DNA of 64,000 nucleotides, from NCBI GenBank assembly GCA_019240405.1, contig JAFAYL010000047.1:123963-187962 (forward strand), written 5' to 3'. A program made the position numbers and the translations under genes. The stretch's first letter is position 1. Each line of letters begins with the position of its first letter. Shown piece after piece: positions 1 to 7,378 of the stretch. This DNA is from Acidobacteriaceae bacterium. GTDB lineage: Bacteria; Acidobacteriota; Terriglobia; Bryobacterales; Bryobacteraceae. The notes below the pieces were generated by a model that did no database searches, was not told the origin of the DNA, and saw only the letters and a program-made list of their open reading frames with translations.

Positions 1-1274
1 CTATTGCTATCTGAATTCAAATAAGCAATAGCGTTCCGCTTGAGCTCATCCTGATGTTTCTCGGCCCATTCGGTTGAGCCAAGCAGGCCAAATTCCTCTC
101 CATCCCAGACAGCGATTTTGATCGTTCGCCTCGGTTTCCATCCTTCTTTTTGCAACGTCGCAAGTGTCCGAGCAGTTTCCAACAGGGCTACCGCGCCTGA
201 AACTGGATCATCGGCTCCATTCACCCAAGCATCGTGGTGATTGCCCGCGATGATCCATTGATCGGGAAACTCAGAGCCGGGAATTGTAGCGATCACGTCG
301 TAAAGCGGCTTGTTCGTCCAGTCGTAATCCGTTTTCAGATGAACGCGCGTCGCGCCTGGCCCAGCGTGATACGTGATTGGCAGAGAGCCGCGCCAATCGC
401 GAGGCACGACAGGGCCTGTGAGTTGCTCCAGAATCGGCTGCGCATCGGCATATGACAGCGGCAGGACCGGAATCTTCATTAAGGTTTTGGCTTCTGCAAG
501 AGACAGGCGCTTGGAGCCAGCCTCCGAGGCCCACCCTGGAGAGAGCGGATCGCCCGGGTACAAGGGCATGTCAAGCACGCTGCCACGCTGGACACCGTTG
601 GGCGGCCGCATCGGGCCTTTGGGATAGACGTCTTGCTGAAAATACCCGTCCTCGTGTGGATCTGAGTAAATGAGGCAGCCGATCGCGCCATGCTCGGCAG
701 CTACTTTTGGCTTAATTCCGCGCCAGCTTTTGCCGTAGCGCGAAATTACGATTTTTCCTTTCACACTGATCCCCTGCTTATCGAGCCACTCATAGTCATC
801 CGGCACACCGAAGTTCACATACACAACTTCGCCGGTAACATCGCCCGTGGCGGCGTAAGCGTTGTAAGTGGGAAGTTGGTGCGCATCACCGCTATTCGGG
901 TCTTGCGGGACGACTGGCTCTTTCAATTTCGCTGTATAGGGTTTGGGCTCGAGTACTTCCACCTGTCGCGCCGTAGGATATGGCATCAGAGCTTCAAATT
1001 GTTCGATGTGCGCGTCGAGGCCCCACTCTTTGAAAGAACCGAGGATGTATTCGGCGACGGCTTTGGACCGCGAAGAGCCCGCATTGTGCGGCTCGCCCGA
1101 CATGAATTCCATATACCGGCGCAAACGTGCCGGACTTGGCGCAGCTTGCGCCTGCTCTTCTAGCTTTTGCTCCGCGGGGATATCTTTAACAAGGAAACCG
1201 CGGATGGCAAGGCCCTGCGCAAACGCGCAGCCCGGCAGTATCATGGAGAAGGCGAGTGCGGCAAAAGATCGCAT
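1..1274 (-). CDS. M28-family glutamate-carboxypeptidase-like metallopeptidase (3' truncated by window)
   Basis: Exported zinc aminopeptidase/carboxypeptidase related to glutamate carboxypeptidase II and the transferrin receptor. The reverse strand is open from an ATG at 1274 to the left edge, about 424 codons, so the C-terminus lies outside. The first 20 residues form a signal peptide (RSFAALAFSMILPGCAFA, cleavage before Q). A protease-associated region follows (VKGKIVISRYG, AAEHGAIGCLIYSDP). The M28 zinc-site motifs are visible: GNHHDAW and GADDPVSG for His and Asp ligands, and WDGEEFGLLGS for the catalytic Glu pair. It probably trims peptides in the periplasm. It lies 78 bp downstream of the response regulator on the same strand. 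No clear ribosome-binding site precedes the ATG, so the start rests on the signal peptide. Confidence 0.85.
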   Translation of the reverse strand, partial: MRSFAALAFSMILPGCAFAQGLAIRGFLVKDIPAEQKLEEQAQAAPSPARLRRYMEFMSGEPHNAGSSRSKAVAEYILGSFKEWGLDAHIEQFEALMPYPTARQVEVLEPKPYTAKLKEPVVPQDPNSGDAHQLPTYNAYAATGDVTGEVVYVNFGVPDDYEWLDKQGISVKGKIVISRYGKSWRGIKPKVAAEHGAIGCLIYSDPHEDGYFQQDVYPKGPMRPPNGVQRGSVLDMPLYPGDPLSPGWASEAGSKRLSLAEAKTLMKIPVLPLSYADAQPILEQLTGPVVPRDWRGSLPITYHAGPGATRVHLKTDYDWTNKPLYDVIATIPGSEFPDQWIIAGNHHDAWVNGADDPVSGAVALLETARTLATLQKEGWKPRRTIKIAVWDGEEFGLLGSTEWAEKHQDELKRNAIAYLNSDSN

Positions 1275-1352
1275 AATGCGATTTATTCTAGCCTGTGAAA
1301 CCTGGACCGCGAAGACTTGATGATATTGGGGAGGAGCGAAGCGAATTCCAGT

Positions 1353-2084
1353 TTACGTCAGGCTCGCTACTGCGCTGGACGACTGCACGGCTTCGGATTG
1401 CACAAGCGCATCGTTGAAGCTGTAGCCGAATCCGCGGACGGATCGGATGAACTGGGGATTAGCGGGGTCCACTTCAATCTTTTGCCGGAGCCGAAGCACG
1501 TAAACATCCACTGTTCGATCCGTAACGGCGCGATCATGTCCCCAGACAGCGTCTAAAAGCTGCTCGCGGCTGAATACGACACCGGGACGGCTCATGAGAA
1601 ACTCGAGCAGCCGAAATTCGGTCGCTGTCATTGTCAAGAGCGCTCCATCAAGGCGGACGCGGCAACTTGTGCGATCCAATTCGAGATTCCCTGCCCTAAG
1701 CAATCGTGCGGCCGTCGTCTGGCCTCGAAACTGAATTTTGATCCGCGCGATCAGCTCACGAATGAAAAACGGTTTCACGATGTAATCGTTAGCGCCGAGC
1801 TCCAGTCCGACGATCCGGTCCGTCTCCGAAGCGCGAGCGGTCAGGAAGATGACCGGAATGTTTGCAAGCTCCTGATGCCTTCGAATCAATTTGCAGATAT
1901 CCAGCCCGTCGGAATCCGGCAGCATGATATCCAGAAGAATCAGGTCGGGCCGTTCACGCCGGCAAAAATCGATAGCGCCCTTTCCGGTCTGTAGGCCCGC
2001 GAAAGCGAACCCCTCTTTTTCGAGGTTGTATTTCAGGAGCGAGTACAGATCAGCGTCATCTTCAAACAAGACTATTTTCTTCAT
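1353..2084 (-). CDS. PhoB/OmpR-type response regulator
   Basis: Two-component DNA-binding response regulator of 243 residues, the usual size for the OmpR/PhoB family. The receiver domain (about 1-120) has the acidic pocket E8-D9-D10, phospho-acceptor Asp52 in LILLDIMLPDS, Thr82 and Lys104 in YIVKPF. The C-terminal winged helix (about 135-228) contains the family signatures TATEFRLLEFL, FSREQLLDAVWG, RTVDVYVLRLRQKIE and IRSVRGFGY. It is an orphan here, since no histidine kinase gene is adjacent. The promoter region carries PHO-box-like direct repeats, which suggests PhoB specificity and autoregulation. The family is certain, while the PhoB role is inferred from the upstream repeats. Confidence 0.92.
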   Translation of the reverse strand: MKKIVLFEDDADLYSLLKYNLEKEGFAFAGLQTGKGAIDFCRRERPDLILLDIMLPDSDGLDICKLIRRHQELANIPVIFLTARASETDRIVGLELGANDYIVKPFFIRELIARIKIQFRGQTTAARLLRAGNLELDRTSCRVRLDGALLTMTATEFRLLEFLMSRPGVVFSREQLLDAVWGHDRAVTDRTVDVYVLRLRQKIEVDPANPQFIRSVRGFGYSFNDALVQSEAVQSSSAVASLT

Positions 2085-2101
2085 AGCTCGGACTGGACCA
2101 A

Positions 2102-2141
2102 GTGACAGATTAACCGAACCGTCATGACAATTGCGTTACAG
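2102..2141 (-). promoter_or_regulatory. PHO-box-like direct repeats upstream of the response regulator
   Basis: On the reverse strand CTGTAAC (2141-2135), a 4-base spacer GCAA and TTGTCAT (2130-2124) form the 7+4+7 arrangement of a PHO box. A further half-site, CTGTCAC (2108-2102), lies exactly two 11-bp turns further on. The site is 18-57 bp upstream of the regulator's start codon, so a bound regulator would sit at its own promoter. The motif is read directly and its function is inferred from known PhoB boxes. Confidence 0.5.
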
Positions 2142-2211
2142 TACGGTTAATTAGTCGTTCAACCGCTCTCCAGATCCTGTTTATGCTGCAATGTAAGCAG
2201 ACGTCCGTGCT

Positions 2212-2478
2212 ATGACCAAGTACGAACAACGCGCTGAGCAGGACCGAAAATCAGCGCTGCGATTCTCGATGATGATTTGGACGGCTGGCGCAGCGCTTAT
2301 TGTAGTCGCCATCGCTATTCTCGGCCTAAGCAGCTCTGCTCCGCCCCGATTCTTTTCTAAATCGGCGATTGTCGTTGCGGTTTTGCTGCTGATATTACGT
2401 CAGGTCGCTCGACGGATGAGAGCCAAGAACCCACGCGCCGCGCGGCCCGATCCGGAATCGACGCTCAAGCTGAGCTAG
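2212..2478 (+). CDS. small two-TM membrane protein
   Basis: An 88-residue protein that I do not recognise. It has a charged N-terminus (TKYEQRAEQDRKSALR), two predicted membrane helices at about 18-41 and 51-66, and a basic, proline-containing cytoplasmic tail. It is transcribed divergently from the response regulator and could share the intervening regulatory region. The start ATG has no strong ribosome-binding site. The hydrophobic pattern and the positive-inside charges argue for a real gene, but no function can be given. Confidence 0.55.
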   Translation: MTKYEQRAEQDRKSALRFSMMIWTAGAALIVVAIAILGLSSSAPPRFFSKSAIVVAVLLLILRQVARRMRAKNPRAARPDPESTLKLS

Positions 2479-2551
2479 GGCCCAGGGCGCTTAATCCGCA
2501 GCTCGCCGCTCAGACGGGAACTGCTCGAAGCCTGTTACCATCAAAAAGCTT

Positions 2552-3298
2552 ATGAAAGGGATCGTATTGGCCGGTGGGACCGGCAGCCGTCTGTTCCCTT
2601 TGACCAAGATCACGAATAAGCATTTGCTTCCGATATTCGATAAGCCGATGATTTATTACCCAATTCAAACGCTTGTCGAAGCCGGTATTCGGGATCTGTT
2701 AATCGTCACAGGCGGGCGGAATTCAGGCGATTTTTTGCGCTTGCTTGCCAATGGAAAGGAATTTGGCCTGAAGCACATCAATTACACCTATCAGGAAGGC
2801 GAAGGGGGTATTGCCGAGGCGCTGGCGCTTGCCGAGCATTTCGCCGAAGATGACAAGATCTGCGTAATTCTCGGGGACAATATCATCGAGGGCTCCATTG
2901 CCGGAGCGGTCCGCGATTTTGAGCATCAGGAGCGCGGAGCAAAGATCCTTTTGAAAGAAGTTCCCGATGCGGAGCGGTTTGGTGTCGCCGACCTCGCCGG
3001 AGATCGCATTGTGGGCATTGAGGAGAAGCCAGCGCGGCCAAAATCAAAGTACGCGGTCACTGGGATCTATCTGTACGACAGGACGGTGTTCGACAAAACG
3101 CGCACTCTGAAGCCTTCCGCGCGGGGCGAACTTGAAATCACGGATGTCAACAACGCATACATCCGCGAGGGAACCATGACCTTCAGCTACCTCGACGGTT
3201 GGTGGACGGATGCCGGCACATTCGAATCATTGTTGCGCGCTGCCAATCTGGTGCACGAAACTCGGCAAAAGAATCAAAGAGCAGTAGCCGCGGTATGA
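2552..3298 (+). CDS. rfbA: glucose-1-phosphate thymidylyltransferase (RmlA, short form)
   Basis: Makes dTDP-glucose from glucose-1-phosphate and dTTP, the first step towards dTDP-rhamnose and related sugars for cell-surface polysaccharide. The N-terminus has the nucleotidyltransferase signature GGTGSRLFPLT with the following K of KHLLPI. It also has the QEGEGGIAEAL and ICVILGDNI segments (metal/nucleotide site), GVADLAGDRIVGIEEKP and the C-terminal YLDGWWTDAGT. At 248 residues it lacks the extra C-terminal segment of the approximately 290-residue enterobacterial RmlA and matches the short actinobacterial/StrD-like form. Its stop overlaps the rfbC start as ATGA, so rfbA-rfbC-rfbB form one translationally coupled operon. 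Confidence 0.95.
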   Translation: MKGIVLAGGTGSRLFPLTKITNKHLLPIFDKPMIYYPIQTLVEAGIRDLLIVTGGRNSGDFLRLLANGKEFGLKHINYTYQEGEGGIAEALALAEHFAEDDKICVILGDNIIEGSIAGAVRDFEHQERGAKILLKEVPDAERFGVADLAGDRIVGIEEKPARPKSKYAVTGIYLYDRTVFDKTRTLKPSARGELEITDVNNAYIREGTMTFSYLDGWWTDAGTFESLLRAANLVHETRQKNQRAVAAV

Positions 3299-3876
3299 GC
3301 GCCGGAACGGAAATGCGCGCCGCTCTAGGCACTCTGGAATCAGGCGTGGAGATCGCCGTGCCTGCATCGGAGCCGGGGATCGGCAAAATTATTCTGTCGC
3401 CGTCGAGCACCGATCTAATCGAGGACGTGGAAGCAAATCCGTTTCCCTTGTGGCCCGACGACAGAGGCTATTTCTTGGAAGTTGCCCGGTTGCGGCAGGG
3501 GCTAATACGTAGTTTCGCGCTCGAGTCAACGCAGGTTTCGGCGGCGCTGAATTATCCAGGAATCATCAAGGCATTCCACTTTCACCGGTTTCAAACCGAT
3601 TATTGGGTGGCCGCAGCCGGACTGCTTCAAGTCGCGCTCGTCGATCTGCGGCGCGGTTCTCGGACACATGGACTGAAGAATACGTTCTACGTCGGGCCGA
3701 TGCGGCCGTGGCAACTGCTCATTCCGCCCGGCATCGCTCATGGATACAAAGTCATCGGCGAGCAGCCGTCCGTCCTGATTTACATTACCAACCGTACCTA
3801 CGATCCCAAAGACGAGGGACGCATCCCCTATAACGATGCATCTATCGCCTACGACTGGGAGTTGCAGCATAAATGA
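3295..3876 (+). CDS. rfbC: dTDP-4-dehydrorhamnose 3,5-epimerase family protein (RmlC-like)
   Basis: Cupin-fold sugar-nucleotide epimerase acting on the 4-keto product of RfbB. The reading frame stays open upstream to 3199, but the ATG at 3295 overlaps the rfbA stop (ATGA), giving 193 residues, close to the family norm of about 180-190. Family segments seen are the DDRGYFLEVAR start of the barrel, GIIKAFHFHRFQTDYW with the active-site His, VDLRRGSRTHG, and the C-terminal PPGIAHGYKV and YDPKDEGRIPY. Some positions differ from canonical RmlC, which has RGLHYQ where this has KAFHFHR, so a product other than L-rhamnose is possible. An N-terminal extension of about 30 residues is unusual. Confidence 0.85.
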   Translation: MSAGTEMRAALGTLESGVEIAVPASEPGIGKIILSPSSTDLIEDVEANPFPLWPDDRGYFLEVARLRQGLIRSFALESTQVSAALNYPGIIKAFHFHRFQTDYWVAAAGLLQVALVDLRRGSRTHGLKNTFYVGPMRPWQLLIPPGIAHGYKVIGEQPSVLIYITNRTYDPKDEGRIPYNDASIAYDWELQHK

Positions 3877-4898
3877 AGCTGGTCGTCACCGGGGGCGCGG
3901 GCTTCATTGGCTCCTGCTTCGTACGCCTTGCCTTACGGGAAAGATGGGCGGAACAAGTTATCAACCTGGACAAGCTAACCTACGCTGGAAATCTCGAGAA
4001 CGTTACCGAAGTCAGCGACCATCCAGGATACAGCTTTGTGCAAGCGGATATCTGCGATGAAGACGCCGTCAATCGATTATTTGCGACCGAATCGCCCGAT
4101 GCGGTCATTCACTTCGCCGCTGAATCACATGTCGATCGCAGCATACACTCTCCTGATCCCGTAATCAGGACGAATGTCAATGGCACATTCACGCTGCTCG
4201 AAGCTGCGCGGCGGCATCGTGTGCCTCGCTTTATTCACGTATCTACAGATGAGGTCTATGGCAGCGTCGATCCGCCGCACGAAGCGGACGAGGGCTATCC
4301 CTTGCACACCAGCAGTCCGTATTCAGCATCGAAAGCTGGTTCGGACCTCCTGGCGCTCTCTTATCACACAACATACAAGTTGAACGTTTCTGTTACGCGC
4401 GCTTCGAATAACTACGGACCATTCCAGTTTCCTGAAAAACTGATTCCGCTTATGATTTCGAATGCACTCGAAGACAAGCCCCTTCCCGTTTACGGGGATG
4501 GCCAGCAAGTGCGGGATTGGTTATACGTTGAGGATCACTGCCGCGCTGTTTTCGCGGTTCTAGAGAAAGGCGCACTCGGCGAGATTTACAACATCGGCGG
4601 TAACTGCTCGCTACCTAATATCGAGGTTGTCCGCAGGATTTTGAAGGCCACGGGCAAACCCGAATCGCTGATCACCAGAGTGGCCGATCGTCCTGGACAT
4701 GACCGCCGCTACGCGCTCACGAATGCGAAATTAACTCGTCAAACGGGGTGGCATCCGCGAGTGAATTTTGATACGGGTCTGATGAACACGATCGAGTGGT
4801 ACCGCCGAAACCAAGAATGGGTAAGGCGGATAAAAACGGGCGAGTATCGGCATTTTTACGAACTAAACTACACAAATCGCGCGCGGGAATTAGCCTGA
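3873..4898 (+). CDS. rfbB: dTDP-glucose 4,6-dehydratase
   Basis: NAD-dependent short-chain dehydrogenase/reductase that converts dTDP-glucose into dTDP-4-keto-6-deoxyglucose. The 341-residue protein has the Rossmann motif GGAGFIGS at residues 7-14, the catalytic segment STDEVYGSV, the YSASKAGSD motif (YxxxK) and the substrate-binding RASNNYGPFQFPEKLIP. RDWLYVEDHCRA and RPGHDRRYA near the C-terminus are also typical. The ATG overlaps the rfbC stop (ATGA). No rfbD reductase follows, so it must be elsewhere if L-rhamnose is made. Confidence 0.95.
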   Translation: MKLVVTGGAGFIGSCFVRLALRERWAEQVINLDKLTYAGNLENVTEVSDHPGYSFVQADICDEDAVNRLFATESPDAVIHFAAESHVDRSIHSPDPVIRTNVNGTFTLLEAARRHRVPRFIHVSTDEVYGSVDPPHEADEGYPLHTSSPYSASKAGSDLLALSYHTTYKLNVSVTRASNNYGPFQFPEKLIPLMISNALEDKPLPVYGDGQQVRDWLYVEDHCRAVFAVLEKGALGEIYNIGGNCSLPNIEVVRRILKATGKPESLITRVADRPGHDRRYALTNAKLTRQTGWHPRVNFDTGLMNTIEWYRRNQEWVRRIKTGEYRHFYELNYTNRARELA

Positions 4899-4934
4899 AA
4901 TCGCTATAATTTCACCTAGGGCTTTCCCTTCTCG

Positions 4935-6929
4935 GTGGACACCTCTCAATACACGTATTCTGCGTTAGATGAGTTGAGATACATCCAATTTGAGGCGCGC
5001 CAGTCCACTTCATTGGATGATCTGCGCCACTACTTCGAACGCGTCCAGACCATCCGGCGAGCGAACATGGACGATTTCGATCTGCAGTTGTTCATCGCCG
5101 AAGTTCAGGAGCAAATCATCGACCGTGCCCGCGCGCTGCGCCAAGAGTCAGCGCCTGTCTTAGTGAGCGATGGGTCCCCGGCATTGTCGGATCACCTTCA
5201 CCCCACGCCAGAAGGCGTTTCGCCACCAAACGCTTCCGCAATCACGCCGGGAGTGCACCGTCTGGACGCGAAAAGCTGGCAGCGCGCTATCTATTTGTCC
5301 CTCTTTATTACTTTCATCATCTGCGCTGCGGTTTTTTATCTTATTCAAGCCGCTCGCAAGATCAATTTCCCAGCCGAGAATAGTAATCAGACTTCCCGCT
5401 CGAATCAACAAACTGCGAACACCAAGAACGGTACGCCACAGAACACAGCCAATGCACCGGCTTCAGTCCCGCCTCGGCCTGCCCTGCGGCTCTACACCGA
5501 TCTCGTACCTGGAACCGTTTCAATTGACGGTAATCAACCCCAGGAATTGAAAGATGGTGAGCTTGTTTTGGACAAATTGGAACCGGGCGAACACTCAATC
5601 AAAGTCAGCGGCCAGAGCGGAAATGCGTCGTTCGGTTATGACGTTACAGGCGAAGTAGCGCCGCGGATCTTGGCATCTCCGTCCGCAACAAATGTGATGG
5701 CCGTCTTGGTCTCGTCTGAAAACGGAACCGCCCGGCTGGTGACAAACGCCGAAGATTCGGAAGTCTTGCTAGACGGTAAGCCGGCGGGTCAAGTGGGAAG
5801 TGACGGGCTGACGCTTAGCGATCTCGGCAATACGGATCACGAGCTGCAGGTCACGCAAGGGAAAGACCGCCAACGTTTCGTCTTAACCTATACTCCTGCT
5901 CCGACGCTTACTGCATACATTAAGTCCGATCCCAACACCGGAACGGTGGTGATTGTCACCGGGCAGGATGGCGTGGATGTGTCGATCAATGGCAAGCTCT
6001 ACCGCCGCAAAACGGATCGCGGTCAGATTCGGATACCAAATCTAGCAGTCGGGGATTATACGCTGAGCGTGCACGAGCAAGGCTTCATCGATCCGCCTCC
6101 CGAAACCGTTCACATCAAGAAGGCAGAGGAGACCCGCGTCGAATTTCATCTGCAACCGGTACCCGCCATTGCAACGCTCCAGATCAAAGGCGCGTTACCG
6201 GGAACTATGGTGTATTTGGATAACGAACTTGCCGCTGCTATTGGGGCGGATGGTGCAGCCAATATTTCAAACGTGAAAGCCGGCGATCACTTGATCGAGC
6301 TCCGGCGCGATCAGGCATTGACTAAGCGTTTCGAGCACACATTTCGTACCGGAGAGGTGATTGTGCTCTCCGGCCCCGATGTCATGCTTGAGAAAGCTGT
6401 AGTTGAGAATAAACCGGAACCCGCTCCGCCGCCTCCACCACCACGCCCCTCTTCAGCGGAGGCTAACAACAGCATGGAGATGGAGGGGGAGCAAATTCGC
6501 AAGGGCGGAGGTTTCGTTCCCTATCACGTGCCCAAATTGTCCGGGCATTACACGTTTACCGCTCAGGCCCGAAAGGGCGGTTTTTTGCACCATGGCAAAT
6601 TGCAATGGTACGCCGGATACCAAGACAGTGACAATTACATCTTGTTTACTGTGGACAATAAGCACGCCAGCATTCGCCAAGTGCGAGAAGGAAAATCGAA
6701 AGAAATCAGCCGCATTCCTTTCAATTTGGATTCAAACGAGTGGGTGCAAGTCGATTTATCGGTAAAGCCCAATGTGATTGAGGCGCGGCTGAAATCGATC
6801 GATACGGGATGGAACGAACTTGGCGCCGTGAGCAGCTCTGGCTGGGATTTCACGCAGGGCAAAGTTGGATTTTATATCCCAGGAAGCGATGAAATAGCAG
6901 TTTCGAATTTCCGGTTTTCGGCTCGTTAA
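4935..6929 (+). CDS. PEGA-repeat membrane protein with C-terminal lectin-like domain
   Basis: A 664-residue single-pass protein starting at GTG 4935. An N-terminal cytoplasmic segment of about 115 residues is rich in charged helices. A membrane helix follows at about 117-137 (AIYLSLFITFIICAAVFYLI), then an Asn/Thr/Gln linker. Several PEGA-like beta modules follow (for example VPGTVSIDGNQPQEL, ATLQIKGALPGTMVYLDNE), then a proline-rich hinge (PAPPPPPPRPSS) and a C-terminal domain of about 150 residues. That domain (LQWYAGYQDSDNYILFTVD to the end) resembles concanavalin-like laminin-G/DUF1080 sandwiches. PEGA modules are usual in surface-layer or envelope proteins. The gene is 36 bp downstream of rfbB and may be in the same transcript. 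Function is unknown, but envelope anchoring or glycan binding is a reasonable guess. Confidence 0.75.
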   Translation: MDTSQYTYSALDELRYIQFEARQSTSLDDLRHYFERVQTIRRANMDDFDLQLFIAEVQEQIIDRARALRQESAPVLVSDGSPALSDHLHPTPEGVSPPNASAITPGVHRLDAKSWQRAIYLSLFITFIICAAVFYLIQAARKINFPAENSNQTSRSNQQTANTKNGTPQNTANAPASVPPRPALRLYTDLVPGTVSIDGNQPQELKDGELVLDKLEPGEHSIKVSGQSGNASFGYDVTGEVAPRILASPSATNVMAVLVSSENGTARLVTNAEDSEVLLDGKPAGQVGSDGLTLSDLGNTDHELQVTQGKDRQRFVLTYTPAPTLTAYIKSDPNTGTVVIVTGQDGVDVSINGKLYRRKTDRGQIRIPNLAVGDYTLSVHEQGFIDPPPETVHIKKAEETRVEFHLQPVPAIATLQIKGALPGTMVYLDNELAAAIGADGAANISNVKAGDHLIELRRDQALTKRFEHTFRTGEVIVLSGPDVMLEKAVVENKPEPAPPPPPPRPSSAEANNSMEMEGEQIRKGGGFVPYHVPKLSGHYTFTAQARKGGFLHHGKLQWYAGYQDSDNYILFTVDNKHASIRQVREGKSKEISRIPFNLDSNEWVQVDLSVKPNVIEARLKSIDTGWNELGAVSSSGWDFTQGKVGFYIPGSDEIAVSNFRFSAR

Positions 6930-6972
6930 AGTCGCACAGATTCAAGCAGCCCATCAATATCCCGCGTATCGT

Positions 6973-7269
6973 ATGCTACGAATCAGCGTGGATGAGCGTG
7001 CGTTTTATCACGAATCGCAGATCACTAAGTCAGCAACACTGAACTGTCCTTACTGCAAGACATCGAACAACTACGATCTCCGATGGCTGATCAGGCGTAA
7101 GCTCGACCGGCTTCCTCGACAGGCTGACGAACGCGACCGGGCGAAATTTGCCAAGGCTGCAAGCTACATGGTCCTGCTCGACGATAAGGCGCCTTGCAAA
7201 AACCCGCGGTGCCGCAAGAGCTTTGAAGTCTCCGGCATCAAGACAACCGCCTTTCTGACAGACGCGTAA
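6973..7269 (+). CDS. small zinc-ribbon-like protein
   Basis: A 98-residue protein with two cysteine pairs, CPYC at about 24-27 and CKNPRC at about 75-80. They flank a basic helical middle, consistent with a four-cysteine zinc ribbon. I do not recognise the family. It follows the PEGA protein by 43 bp on the same strand and precedes the FecR-like gene. No good ribosome-binding site is visible before the ATG. The Cys spacing supports a genuine structured protein, possibly nucleic-acid or protein binding. Confidence 0.55.
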   Translation: MLRISVDERAFYHESQITKSATLNCPYCKTSNNYDLRWLIRRKLDRLPRQADERDRAKFAKAASYMVLLDDKAPCKNPRCRKSFEVSGIKTTAFLTDA

Positions 7270-7378
7270 CCAATTGAGGCACAAGCAATTAATTTTGATT
7301 TAGAAAGCGCACGGCTCCAGGACTGCCAAGAAACGACCCAACAAAGGGTTACATCTATCTTGCAGGGAGACACCCTAT

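Noticed and set aside
690..1163. A 157-codon forward frame
   Set aside because: It lies antisense to the M28 peptidase, whose catalytic motifs and signal peptide are clearly on the reverse strand.
3199..3294. Upstream extension of the epimerase frame
   Set aside because: It overlaps the 3' end of rfbA in another frame and has no family similarity. The ATGA start at 3295 is better.
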